A DNA stretch of 64,000 nucleotides from Chamaecyparis obtusa (Eukaryota; Streptophyta; Pinopsida; Cupressales; Cupressaceae): positions 898,501-962,500 of the forward strand of contig BSBK01002928.1 of assembly GCA_027943335.1 (NCBI GenBank), read 5' to 3'. Below the pieces are notes generated by a model that saw nothing but the letters and a program-made list of their open reading frames with translations, searched no databases and was not told the DNA's origin. Made by a program: the position numbers and the translations under genes. This document shows, one piece after another, positions 36,401 through 46,100 of this stretch. Every line of letters begins with the position of its first letter. Position 1 is the stretch's first letter.

Positions 36401-39400
36401 TTTCAATACACCTTTTAGACAACTCTGTACATCTGGCCTCGAGTTCTTCAATATGTTGATTCTTAACTAATAAATCAGACTCAAGCTCACTAGCTGTTCT
36501 TTCAAACTGTAATCTTTCTTCCAGTTTTTCATGCAATAGTCCAACTAAGTTATCCAACTTATTGGCCACGAGATCGAATGGGAGGGCATAATGTGCATCC
36601 TCTTCAGTTTCTATGGTCTCGATTTGTTGCAGATGACTAGGCATCTGTTTATTTTCCATAGTCAACTTTTCTTGTGTTTCAATCAGCTTCCCAAGACTCT
36701 TGTGGATTTTATGGAGTTCTCTAACAAGTGACTCTCTTTCTAGTTGAACAATTTCAAATTTCTGGGTGAGGTCTTCAAATGATCTTTGCAGCTGCAAACT
36801 CTCCTGACAACTGGATTCAAGTTTTGCCTCCAGATTTCTCAATTCATTGATTTTTTCTATGGTCGCATTTACAATGGTAGTAAGGCGGATATCAACACTT
36901 GGGGGATCTGGTTCATCATAAGTGGAGTTCATTGAGGCAACTTGGATGGATTGTTCTAGATTTTGTGCAGCATAAAGCATCGCAAACACATAGGAACTTC
37001 TTTCTGCCTCTAACAAAGAAGTTTGCTCAACAAAACTTTTTTGCATTGTTTCCAACTGGTTCTGGAATGCCACCGACTCCTCATTGGCATGTTTTTCCAG
37101 ATCATTTAGTTGAATATTCAAATTCTCAATTTGAGAAGCATCTATCACTGCTTGTGCTATGAGCTGTGTATTCTTCTCTGTCAAAATTGCCAGAACCTCA
37201 TCCTGTTCAAGCCTTTCCTCCTTCGTCACATTGATATCAACCTCTAGCTGCCTCAAAGCAGCTTCCAAATATCCTTTATGTTGCTGTTCTTCCATAATCT
37301 GCTGCTGAATGCTATCTGTGTCCTTGTCAACCTGATTCAGAGTGGTTCTTAAATGTGCTAAATTATCCTCTACTTCCCTAAGGTGCTGCATTACAAAACT
37401 TGCATCCTGCTTAGGGACATGATCTGCCTTTTCAGAGAATTGCTGAGAACTATCATCAGTTTCAGTCATAGGCTCTGCTTCAAGTATCACGTCATCATAT
37501 TGTGACTTGGCCTCAAAAGCACGAATCAGTTTTGAAATACCAGCAGGAGCCCTGCGGCTCCCCTTGTTTAAGTTAGTTTGATCATGAATCATTTCGCGGA
37601 CTAATTTCTGAAGCTTTTCTGAAGTCAATGCAGCCTCAAACAGGCATGTCTTCAAAACTAATACCTTATCATCATGATCTGAATGTTGCTTCATGACCTG
37701 TTCTTCCAAGCCCCCAATTTTATTGTCTGATGTAGTTTTGTCCACTTCACTTAAAACATCTAGTTCTTTTGACTGCATCCTCCATGAATCAAGATCTATA
37801 GCAAGTTTTTCCTTCTCTTTCTCTACTTCCAGTAACTGATAATGTAGAGTTTCCTTAGCTTCTGCAGAAGCATGGAGCTGACTTTTCAGTATGTCAATCT
37901 CACCATCTGACTTTTCCCTGTTTGTTTCCAAATCCAGAACCTTTTGTAAAGCCAATTCATATTCACACTGTAAAACTGAATTCTCCTGTTGTATTTGCTC
38001 CATCTCATGATTTGCACTATGTAAATCTTGCATCAAATTAGCACGTTCATCTTGCAATTGTTCTTTTAGCTTGTTTATCTCACCTGCAGATTGCACTCTG
38101 ATAGCTTCCAGCACCTGCAGTTGCTGCTCTAATAATCCATAAGCATTCTTCATTTGTTCCCATTCACTTGCCACTTCTCTAGTATGTTGACTTAATTGTT
38201 TTGCCACTTGCAGATAATTCTCATTTTCCTTTTCAAATTCTGCTTCCCACTCATGAATTCTATCCAGATCAATCAGCTGTTCATTGTCCCTTGTCAACTC
38301 CTTCGAAATATTAGGGAAAAGAATATTAACAGGATCATGACCTGCCTCTTCCAAATTTGTGTCTCCTTTAGGTTTTTGTATAGCTACGAGCTCTTTGTAA
38401 GCCTGAGTCAACTCTTCATAGAAAATGAATAAGTGCTTCTCTTTTCGTTTCATGATGGATGTGAGTTGGATTTTATCTTGCTTTAACTCCTCTACTTGTT
38501 TCTCGCATGCATGCATTTCAAGTAGCAGTTTTCTATTTTCTTCAGCACGACAATTTTTTTCATCTTCAAGCTTTTCTTGCACACTGGCTTTGAAGCTGAC
38601 TTGCTTGAGTTCATCTTTTGTCAAACAAAGATCCTGAACTAATTCTTCTTTCTCATAATTTATTTTTGCCACATATCCACTGAACTCATCCAGTTCGGCC
38701 ATCAGTCTAAAGTTATCTTCAATTATTTGATGCAACTGATTCTTAAGCTGACACGTCTGAGCCCTAAGTTGCTCTGTCTTCTCTCTAGTGAAAACAACCT
38801 CATCTTTTGATACCTGTTTTTCCAGTAGCTCATTGCTTGCATGCAACTCATACTGTTCTTCAGGGTTCACCAGAGATTTTTTCCCTTTATGCTCCATATC
38901 AATCAATGATCTCATCTCATCTATGTTCTGTGCCACTTCCCAGCAAGTAATTCCATACTCAATCCGTACATTGGCCTGTTCATCTAGTTTCAGCAAGAGC
39001 TTGTCTTTTTCATCTACAGCCAACTGCAACTGGCATCTCAGACTTTCCAATTCATTAAGATATTCTTCTTTTCTCACCTTGGCCTCCTCTACAAATTTCT
39101 CTATCTCACTAATAATGGAGAGTTCATAATAATGAGAATTTTCAGTCTGTTCTGTCTCTTTAAAACTTGCTGATTCTGCCGGAATTACCATTTGGTGTAC
39201 TTTTCTTAATTGAGACAAAGCAACAGATTTTTCTGATTCCAGTGACTGTAACTTTTGCTGCAAAGTCACAAGTCTAAGTTCAGTTTGATTTTCACACTCC
39301 GTCAAAGCACTCTGGGAAGCATGAATATCATCCAGTGCTAGCAGTCGTTCATTTGTGAGATTTTCCATCTCAATATCTGCTGCCTTTGTATGACCATCAA

Positions 39401-41559
39401 GTTCTCCTCTATCTTCGTGAAGCTTCTGCTCACCAGTTTCCAGCTTATTTGCAATAGATGTCTTTCCTTCAGTTTCGGATTGAAATTGAGTCCTCAATTC
39501 TCCCAAGGCAGAAGCAATTTCTGACTTCTCCCTCTCCATGTCACCAAGTGCCCGCTTTAATTGCTTCATCTCTGTAATCAAATTTTCGTTTTCCTCAGCC
39601 AATCCTTTATTGGCACTTTGCTCTGTTCTAAGAAAATATTCTTGCTCCTGGGCCACATGCAACATTTGTGTAGTGGCTTCAAAATTTGTTTTAAGAGGGA
39701 AGTTCTCATCCCTTATGGCTGAGAGGACCTCCTCCAAATGCAATCTATCTTGCATAAGTTGCTCCTTCTCAAGCTGGTTGGATCTATTTTTCTCTGTAAG
39801 CTGAATAATCTCTTCACGTGCTAGCATAAGAGCATCCTTACAAGCAGCGATTTCAGACAAAAGGCTGTCATTCTCAGGAAGACCTGACTTGACTTCCGGC
39901 TCAAAACTTTCTATGTCAAAGTCCTTTTCTTCACCAGTTGATGGATGACATGGAGAAGAAACATCAAATGCTTTTTCATGTTCTAAAACCTTGTGCTTCT
40001 CACCTTCTGATAGATGCAAAAGCTTCACTTCAGGTAGTTTTTTATCACCGGCTGATGACATCACTAGAGAATCACCAGTGTCAACCTGAGTTACTTGCAG
40101 CAAACCTTCATCTCTACTTCCTTGTTGATACACCTCTACGGAGAAAATATCCTGCACCGGCCCTACCGAGCACAAAATGAGAATATAATTATACACCCAA
40201 ATTCATCACAACTTCTAACACACTTACAATACAATAGCAAGCAAATAAGTCAAGCACAAACACATATTCATTAACGAAAAAAATATTTGGAATCTAAAGC
40301 TGTAAATGGTAGCCATCTTACATGAGTGGCTAGCCTTTCTGAGTTTAAGGTTTCATTAACATGACCGCTTCCCTCCTTGATGACACTGGCATCTTGGTCT
40401 TCTCCAAAAGTACCTTCCACTGAGGATCCACAATATGTCTCCTGCAGAACATCAGAAGTGGAATTCCTGATTTCATCATTAAGCTCCATTTCCACAGGTT
40501 TATAAGGGTTTTGTTCAAGTTCACCATAATCAGCAGATGCACTTTCTGAATTTGCAATGGGGGCCCCATCAAACATGTTGCTATGAAGGCGAACTGACTC
40601 CATGCTTGAATTTCCCCCTCCGTCATCAATATGGAACTTTTCTTTTAGAACTCCTTCAGCTGAACAAACCAAATCTGTTGATTCCACGATTGAAAAAGTC
40701 TCACCCATGGAAAGCCCATCTCTAACCGACCCCATGCTATCCTCACCCCTTGACTCTTCTACCCCGCCCGAAGCCAGTTCCGGTGTATTGGAATTCTCGC
40801 TACATTCATATTGTGTTGAAGGAACACTAGCCACCGGATCCAAATCAAGCTTCTGATCAGGATCTACATCATTTTGCACATGTGTTGAACGCTCCATGTG
40901 AATTATAGAACTATCAGGTGTTTTGGCATGGCTTCCTTTAGAATGTTTCTTGTCCCTGAATTCCTGAAGCTGCAACCACCTAAATACTTCAGAACCCAAA
41001 TATGTAAATAACAGAAAAGAAAAACCCATTTACAGAAAGGGCAAAGGGGCATCTACACATGAGAAAGACAATTAACAACAAAACTCAAAAAGAAAGCATA
41101 TTGCTATATATCAAAGGTTCCAGAAATTTGAAAAAGGAATTTGATGAGCTCCGAACTGAATTAGATCTTGTACAAGAAATATTAATCACCGGACAAAAAC
41201 ACAGACCATCAACTAAGAATCGTCTGCATTTGATTTTTGATTGATGCTATATAGTGGTTAATCTTGATAATTTCAATTCCACCAGTTCGATCTAGCGATA
41301 ACTGCTAATGGAACACTCAAGCTCGTGAGAGATGAACCAATACTCGAGAAAGATGAGTCATGAAAATTGGCTCGATGTTAAAAACATCAGTCGACTCCCG
41401 ACAAATGATATTGCATTATTATAGATTGCAAAAACCCCAAAAGCGTATAAACAACTGAATTAGATGATTCTCTCAGTATTAACAAATCTTACCGGGGGAA
41501 AAACCTACCCTTTTTCTACCTGCAGCTAGCAAATTATCTTTGGTTTTGTTTTTATCCAT
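20788..41559 (-). CDS. TNO1-like: TNO1/golgin-family giant coiled-coil protein with C-terminal membrane anchor
   Basis: Eight coding exons on the minus strand join in frame into 3109 residues: 41509-41559, 40322-40969, 33468-40151, 23962-24895, 23170-23852, 21196-21340, 20992-21073, 20788-20890. Each junction is GT-AG and the phases agree. The start MDKNKTKDNLLAAGRKR/LQEFRDKK and the end GHVFKSL...ADRIDGIWVSGGR plus one hydrophobic segment are what I recall of Arabidopsis TNO1 (At1g24460) and the longer At4g31570. TNO1 is a trans-Golgi network protein that binds the SNARE SYP41, so a tethering role at Golgi/TGN membranes is likely. The middle is almost wholly heptad coiled coil. Its length is nearer the longer paralogue (about 2700 residues) than TNO1 (about 1800). 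The locus is intact; the largest intron is full of transposons. Confidence 0.85.
20992..21073 (-). CDS. TNO1-like: coding exon 7
   Basis: 82 bp. Acceptor ACCGAAG/GCCATG, donor GGGATTTG/GTACAT. Codes for HVFKSLVSSRLIPKVTRPIA then DRIDGIW, the most conserved peptide of the C-terminus. The tryptophan codon is split across the next intron. Confidence 0.85.
21196..21340 (-). CDS. TNO1-like: coding exon 6
   Basis: 145 bp. Acceptor CATTTCAG/GCACAAG, donor GAAAAGG/GTGAGT. Codes for AQVSKRSVPLATVVPHVRNL, RKSSNDHVAVNI and an acidic linker ending EFEDDEKG (last residue split across the intron). This precedes the membrane anchor in the family. Confidence 0.85.
21761..22016. repeat. 128-bp tandem duplication in intron 5
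   Basis: Two adjacent 128-bp units (21761-21888, 21889-22016) starting GGTCAATCTGAGTC. I count three differences, all G in the first copy and A in the second, two of them at CpG (GTCGGG/GTCAGG and TCCGCC/TCCACC). The pattern fits a recent duplication followed by methyl-cytosine decay. Confidence 0.9.
23170..23852 (-). CDS. TNO1-like: coding exon 5
   Basis: 683 bp. The acceptor AATACAG/AAGTAG is the one that keeps the coiled-coil frame: the split codon gives E and then VEVLMQALDEADAQ. A nearer AG at about 23930 would hit a stop. Coiled coil with SSKVNGLENIIQKKQ and RDAEISRLRQEVTRCTDDV, close to what I recall for the family. Donor GAAATG/GTAATT, phase 0. Confidence 0.8.
23962..24895 (-). CDS. 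TNO1-like: coding exon 4
   Basis: 934 bp. Acceptor GGATCCAG/GGAAAATAT, donor AGCCATG/GTGAAT, ending in phase 1. Begins GKYLPSES and holds a less helical stretch (SLGHEL-like ...FLGHELEGCTDCIEIFKKRF) before coiled coil resumes. Confidence 0.85.
26107..26135. other. GC-rich hairpin near the 5' end of the hAT element
   Basis: GCGTCTGC (26107-26114) is perfectly complementary to GCAGACGC (26128-26135); inside the loop lies the palindrome CCTCCGGAGG. Confidence 0.6.
26164..26247. repeat. 40-bp-arm inverted repeat (GC-rich hairpin)
   Basis: Left arm 26164-26203, four-base spacer CCGG, right arm 26208-26247. The arms match at 37 of 40 positions; each mismatch is a transition that leaves a G-T or A-C pair. 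GC content is far above the surroundings. Subterminal, so it may act in transposase binding or as a fold-back; function unknown. Confidence 0.85.
26790..29298 (+). pseudogene. hAT transposase relic (BED finger, DUF659, hAT dimerisation domain)
   Basis: Domains in order: BED-type zinc finger (GSYLWKCNYC, about 26920-27090); DUF659 (SGITIVSDGWKDTKHQPLIN, about 27570-27630; VVQVVTDNAKNCMGAG, 27750-27800; HIFWTPCTIHSLKLIM, 27822-27870); a region with TRFASHTIVMRQL (28150-28190); and the C-terminal hAT dimerisation signature ASSSAVERNWNTYSYIHS (28930-28982). A probable intron spans 28003-28140 (GTAAAT...TTCTTAG) and another about 28820-28920. At least five frameshifts (near 27165 in an A-run, 27365, 27680, 28395, 29090) disable it. 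It ends with an acidic tail, FLENLYDSESD. Confidence 0.85.
26978..27043 (+). repeat. 33-bp in-frame duplication in the BED finger
   Basis: Two adjacent 33-bp units (26978 and 27011), TAGCTCATATTCCC(A/G)GGTC..., differing at one or two bases. It repeats SSYSQVKLHFN / SSYSRVKLHFM in frame and lengthens the spacing between the cysteine pair and the later metal ligands. Confidence 0.85.
29942..30199. repeat. 129-bp tandem repeat, two copies
   Basis: Copies start at 29942 and 30071. Each begins with a hairpin (GTGGAGA/TCTCCAC around a five-base loop), followed by a near-palindromic AAGGACATGTCCCTT in copy 1 and AAGGATGTGTCCCTT in copy 2, then CCCAACCCAAGGG-like pairing sequence. No coding potential. 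Confidence 0.8.
30295..30480. repeat. microsatellites (TA)n, (GA)n, (CA)n
   Basis: A (TA) run of about 22 units at 30295-30338 and a compound TA/GA/CA/GA tract at about 30425-30480. Confidence 0.9.
30714..30788 (+). ncRNA. candidate structured element, unit A1
   Basis: Possible fold: outer stem CTAGG (30725-30729) with CCTAG (30784-30788); hairpin GCCTCATA-AAA-TATGAGGC (30736-30754), perfect; hairpin AAGAG (30756-30760) with CTCTT (30776-30780), extended by GGA/TCC. A separate palindrome GTGAGGCCTCAC precedes it. Strand is arbitrary, as stems work on both. No known RNA family was recognised; no evidence of transcription. Confidence 0.35.
30907..30984 (+). ncRNA. candidate structured element, unit A2
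   Basis: Related to unit A1 but diverged. Outer stem CTAGG (30921-30925) with CCTAG (30980-30984); hairpin CCCCATA-AGG-TATGGGG (30934-30950); hairpin AAGGG (30953-30957) with CCCTT (30972-30976). Compared with A1, one pair in each of the two hairpins has changed on both sides (T-A to C-G, A-T to G-C). Confidence 0.35.
31459..33072. repeat. 761-bp tandem duplication, copy B (split by a solo LTR)
   Basis: Two parts, 31459-31594 and 32442-33072, continue the copy A sequence on either side of an inserted LTR. Both hairpin-rich units are present: at about 31487-31549 (first hairpin with one mismatch) and about 32533-32598 (first hairpin CCCCATA-ACG-TATGGGG intact, second with one mismatch). Confidence 0.85.
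31595..32441 (-). mobile_element. solo LTR with 5-bp target duplication
   Basis: 847 bp inserted in copy B, flanked by CATAT on both sides (31590-31594 and 32442-32446). Copy A shows the empty site. Read on the minus strand it begins TGATGCAGGAGCATCCTGGG and ends CCCTTCATCA, so TG...CA with inverted TGATG/CATCA ends, and contains a TATA-like CTATATAAAG about 240 bp from its 3' end and AATAAG-like signals. No internal region: a solo LTR left by recombination. Its first 16 bases resemble the gypsy LTR at 62311. Confidence 0.9.
33073..33467. other. rest of intron 3 near the exon 3 donor
   Basis: AT-rich intron sequence with nothing recognised. Confidence 0.5.
33468..40151 (-). CDS. TNO1-like: coding exon 3, giant coiled-coil exon
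   Basis: 6684 bp, 2228 codons without a stop, residues 234-2461. Acceptor GGTGCAG/GAT, donor GAGGAG/GTATTC, phase 0. Long Glu/Lys/Leu/Gln heptads throughout. Two modules share KLS(M/I)AV(S/K)KGKG(L/V)VQQRD (about residues 1706 and 2194), and three blocks end in IEWL(V/I)(R/K) (about 1811, 1923, 2294), so this half grew by internal duplication. Antisense open frames in this region are shadows. Confidence 0.9.
40322..40969 (-). CDS. TNO1-like: coding exon 2
   Basis: 216 codons, phase 0 at both ends. Acceptor GTTGCAG/CTTCAG, donor CTCAT/GTAAGA. Starts LQEFRDKKHSKGSHAK and continues as an acidic, Ser/Glu/Asn-rich, probably disordered region ending SERLATH. It is the fastest-looking part of the protein, without coiled coil. 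Confidence 0.8.
41509..41559 (-). CDS. TNO1-like: coding exon 1 (start codon)
   Basis: Codes for MDKNKTKDNLLAAGRKR and stops at a good donor (AGG/GTAGGT), phase 0. The ATG is chosen because this peptide is the conserved family start. Together with the next exon it gives a basic K-L-Q-x-F-R-x-K-K patch resembling the N-terminal motif of golgins such as GM130. Confidence 0.85.
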
Positions 41560-41976
41560 AGCTTCGGTATGCTGCTTCGGCCACCCACTTCACAGATAAA
41601 ACAAGGCGCCGGATCATTGAACGGTTACGTTTAACAGGTCTTCTGCTCACAAACCAACCAACTAATCAATCTTGAAAGCTCCTCTTATATCAGTTGTCAA
41701 TAAAAGTCGACTCTGAACCCTCAGATCACAAAGAAAATTTATTATATGCACCATATGTTTCTATGTTGCCATAATTTAGACCCGACGGAGGATTTCAAAA
41801 TGAAGTTTAGGGTGAAATTTTCCCTCGAGCCTCAACATTGGGAAATTCGCGCAGAAGGGAAAGGTTCATAGCAATTGAACACAAAACGATCATGAATAGA
41901 TTCAGAAAACAGTAGATCGATCGGATCTTAAGAAAGAAAATTATGTAATTTGAGAGGTCATATGACCAGTACTCAC

Positions 41977-42285
41977 CCGATACGACAGAGACGTTTACTA
42001 AACCTGCCACAGCCTTCAGATCGAGCTGCGTTTATTTACCGCTTCCACCTCCTTCGCTTTCGTTTACAGTGAACTTCGATTAACTTTGCATTTTTATTCT
42101 TTTCTTGGTGAGATTTTAATTTTGAAAGGGAGATTGGGTGGGATCGCTGGACTTCGATCTCGGGTTGAAAACGTACGTTAGGGAAGTTGGAATGATTGAG
42201 ACGTGAAAATTCGAAGGGAAAGGGGGATTTAATATGAAGCAAATGATTAAGACGATGATAAGCCAATTTCTTGTTTGATCTTTGG
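41977..42285 (-). promoter_or_regulatory. probable 5' UTR exon and leader intron donor
   Basis: Minus-strand sequence reading TCGTATCGG/GTGAGTACTGG gives a strong donor ending at 41977, with no coding frame running into the ATG at 41559. The region has more CpG than its surroundings. I infer a non-coding first exon here and an intron ending shortly before the ATG; the exact acceptor is unclear (candidates TCTGTGAAG and GGCCGAAG). Confidence 0.45.
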
Positions 42286-42305
42286 CACATATAAAGGCAT
42301 TGACT

Positions 42306-42322
42306 CACTATCTATATATATG
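42306..42322 (-). promoter_or_regulatory. TATA-like element of the coiled-coil gene
   Basis: Minus strand CATATATATAGATAG, just upstream of the probable leader exon. A second candidate, TTTATATG, lies near 42290. Position fits a core promoter, but AT-rich sequence makes chance matches common. Confidence 0.3.
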
Positions 42323-42329
42323 AAATAGT

Positions 42330-44650
42330 ATGATGAGAAATATCAATTAAAAAATAATTGTTGCTATTAATTTATAATGTAATGAATATAGCTAATCTGT
42401 ATGGATGGATAGACAATATTTTGTTTTCTTAATAACTGAATTGTTTCTATCATTGATGATTATTAAGTCAGCTCTACATTTTATTCATTAAATCTATTAT
42501 ATTAAAAATTGATATTAGGCTACAACATAAAGTAGAGCATCACCATCTATAAATTATGATTGATTTGAATACTACACCATAAAGCTTGAAAAGGAAGATA
42601 AATCATTTTAAGATGTTGGATGATATATATGTGGTTGTTTTGGTTGAATTGGGTGTTGGCTTGTCATTGATTAACGACATCCCTAAGCTCTAGCAATTGG
42701 ATGTAGAGGTACTAAAACACTCTTTCCTCCTCAACATGAACAAGGAAGCGCTTGCTCGTCATCGCAAGTGGGCTACTATTAGGAGAGACCTTATGCAAAA
42801 ATGAGTTGGAATAGACAACTAGGATAACCTGTAGTGGTTGGAGGAGTTTGTTGACTTGGTCTATGGAGACAACTTCCATGAGGGACAATAATGAATTGTG
42901 GATGGTATGACCTTTTTTGCTTTTTGGGTTTGCAATTTTTTTGGATCTAATAGCATGGTGTTTTGGTGGCCCTCTTGGTTTGAATGGCGACAACTTTCTT
43001 TATGGGTCTTTACAGGTGGAATTAGATGGCAAATGTTGTGAGTGAATCAACAGTTTTATCTTCAGGCATGGTCTTTGGTGGCAATTAATGTCGGGAACAT
43101 ATGTTAAAAGATATGTTTGTCACTACGAGGCTTCTTTGTAAGTCAATTGTGGGCTTTTGTCAAAAGATATGTAATGTATATGATAAACAAAAGATATGAT
43201 GGTTACTGTTAGATGTGATATGTCAGAATATTGGGTTGCTTAAAATAATCATAAAATCCAACATACCCATGAAGCATTAACTTAGAAACTAACTAAAATT
43301 GAACAAATGCAAATAAAATAGTTTTTAAAATTGTCTCATGGTCCTCTATCTCCAAGGATCCATTTGATCTATTTAATGGCTCTTAGTAGCTCATAAGATC
43401 ATTGAACAGACGACAACTCAGAGAATGAGTTACAAATGATGTGCAAAATACAAAAATATAAACTAATATGAGAGCTAATGATGGTGAAATGCAAGATGGA
43501 CTAAACTAAAAGATGCAATGATTCAAATGATTTAAGCTAAGATTGAATTGAGCATGATATGGAAATGATCTAGTTAATATACAAAATAGTCTAAAATGAT
43601 GCTAATAGTAAGCTAATACGAGCTATGAAGATGACATGAATTCAATGCAATGACTTGAATAGTGGATTGTGGATCCTTAAACTCTCCAAAATGGCTTCAA
43701 TTTATAGATTTTCAAAGAGGGGGTGAGGTATCCTTATAATATTCCATGGAGTGATAAGTGTGGTTTGTATGAGCCCATTTGATGGCATGTGTCCCAAGGA
43801 ATGACAGGTGTGGCTTTCATGAGCTCATGTGATGGCATGCGTCCCAAGAGGCTACATGGAGGTTGGAATAAAGTGCACGTGTCCAAAAAGGACAAATGGC
43901 AAATTTGTGTGTTGAAGAGCATAACATGTTTTTGACATGTGTCCTTAATGGTTGTTGAGAAGGAATCTCCAAATGTTGAGGATAATACCCATTTATTAAT
44001 TAGGAAATTAGAATTTCATGTGACAAGGGTGAGGTGGCCATGATGAGGTGGAAGGAGTGGAAGGGGTGGAATAAGATGGAATTTATTTGAAGTGGGGTGA
44101 TTAAATGATTTAATGGGAGGTGGGAGAATGTTAGGAGATGTGAACTATATAGTTAAATAATTAAATTTACTTTATAATACAAGAATTAATTATCCAATTA
44201 AATAAAAGGGTATTTAATTAATTAAATTACCAAGCCCATTTTTATGTGTATACACTAGGCTTCTTAATAAATCAATTTTGTACTTTTTGTCAAAATATAG
44301 GTAATGTATATGATATACAAAAGATATGTATGGATACACAGTATCCCCCTTGTAAAGTTTAAATATTGTCAATAGAATTTCATGCCTCTATTTGTGTTTT
44401 ACAAAGCAAATAAAAGGATTGAATAAATAACTAAAAATTTATTTAATTATATGAGGACAATTTTAAGTGTCTACATTTTTTCCCTCTTATAGAAAATGCA
44501 ATCTACGCAATATTTGATGTTGTGCAATTGATGAAACTACATAAAATGTTAGGAAACTGCACTTCTAATAAGAAGTTGAAAATGATAGGAAGCTACACAT
44601 TTGATAAAAATGTAAAAAATATAAGTGTAACTGAATAATTTATTAAAATG
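42330..44650. other. intergenic, no recognised gene; small repeats
   Basis: Contains a 50-bp imperfect tandem repeat (about 43758-43857, GTGTGG...ATGAGC...GATGGCATG(T/C)GTCCCAAG) and a direct repeat of about 75 bp (about 43119-43200 and 44260-44335, sharing GTAATGTATATGAT). The repeat pair brackets about 1 kb of unassigned sequence. Confidence 0.45.
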
Positions 44651-44651
44651 A

Positions 44652-46100
44652 TCAATATGGAAAGATTGATTAGTTGATTAAGCTAATTAGATTAATTAAG
44701 ATTGATTGTAGCACAAGATAAGTTGATGCATTATTTGATTGATTACAGGAAAATACGTCAATGTTGATGCTTAGGAAAGAATGTCCTCTCATGCTGGAAA
44801 GTGATATGATTGATTTGATGTTGAGATAAGAGTGCTAGGAGTGGTGTGTATCAGTTTGATCAATATGGAAAGATTGATTAGGGGTCATCCACAATGGTGT
44901 GTCCCACTTTTTGGCCAACTTTGACACAAAGATCAACATTCTGAGAAAAAAATTCACTTTCGAACACCTGTTGCCACAAAACTATTAGGAATTTAAAGAT
45001 GATGTAAACTAGAGTCTTTTAGAATTTTCTTTCTAGTTTCTAAATATTTTTTTTTTTTAAAAATTAAAATTCATTTTTCCTTCTCCTTCGAAAAGTGGTT
45101 TGTGTGAAAAATTATGTTTTTATGGAGTTACTGTCACTTGGATCAACATATTTTTTTTTTTAAAAATGATAACGATGTAATTCTTTTGAGATTATATTTG
45201 TAACTTCAATATCTAAAGGATGCAATTGGTTTCATTCATTTTGGGTCAATATTTCATAGTTTATTAAGTTCTAAAGTGATAGTAATTGTAATCTAGACAT
45301 AAGGTTAGTTGGATCGCTCTGACTTGATTTGTGTATATCAAAATTCATATTTTCTTTTTTATATAGAAAGGTAACACAAATACTCTTTTCCTACATATTT
45401 TTCATTAAAAAAAATTGTAATTTACTATTTTTCCCAAAGTCTTGAAGAGACAGGTTGTTGAATGACCAAACAACCTATGTTTAGTTAAAGGAATATTTAA
45501 AAGTGATAATAAACTCAATATGTATTAAAATTATATTCATTATAACGCTTGTTCCAAATAGCATCATACTACATAGATAGGTTTTTCAAATGGATTGATT
45601 TGATCTACCAAAACATAAAGTTGAAGTGATTTTTTGTCAACATTTTACTAGGTGCGAAGGAGACTCCATTGTAGGTATGAATGAGGAGTATAGATGTTAT
45701 ATCAAAGTTTTTTTAATCTAAGAGGCTTTGAGCTAACCATTTTTAATTAAATACTTCAAATAGAACATCTCAAGGCTTAAATCATCATATTTTATTAAAA
45801 ATGTGTTAATTCAGCAAAAATCAACATGTCTAAAAAAGTGGGACACACTATTGTGGGACCACCCTTAGTTGATTAAGCTAATTAGGATCAATATGGAAAG
45901 ATTGATTAGTTGATTAAGATAATTAGGATTAATTAAGATTGATTGTAGCACAAGATAAGTTGATGCATTATTTGATTGATTACGGGAAAATACATCAATG
46001 TTGATGCTTAGAAAAGAATGTCCTCTCATGCTGAAAAGTGATATGATTGATTTGATGTTGAGATAAGAGTGCTAGGAGTGGTGTGTATTAGTTTGAAGAT
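44652..46100. repeat. AT-rich tandem repeat array hosting a DNA transposon
   Basis: A unit starting GATCAATATGGAAAGATTG and running about 210-225 bp occurs at 44652-44862 and 45884-46100, with short partial copies at 44858-44880 and 45865-45883 on either side of the inserted element. Copies are nearly identical. Confidence 0.8.
44881..45864. mobile_element. PIF/Harbinger-type non-autonomous element
   Basis: 984 bp with terminal inverted repeats of about 32 bp (GGGGTCATCCACAATGGTGT and onward; right end inverted GGGTGGTCCCACAATAGTGT), 26 of 32 matching. TTA is duplicated at both sides (44878-44880, 45865-45867). Neighbouring repeat copies keep the empty site GATTGATTAGTTGATT. A TTA target and GG-starting ends are typical of PIF/Harbinger. 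No transposase coding, so it depends on another copy. Confidence 0.8.

Noticed and set aside
34270..39804. Plus-strand open frames of 70-131 codons across the giant exon
   Set aside because: They are antisense shadows of a Glu/Lys/Leu-rich coiled coil; they are Ser/Cys/Phe-rich and share no motif.
42036..42308. 90-codon minus-strand frame upstream of the coiled-coil gene
   Set aside because: Basic peptide with no motif in the probable leader; it could at most be a chance upstream frame.
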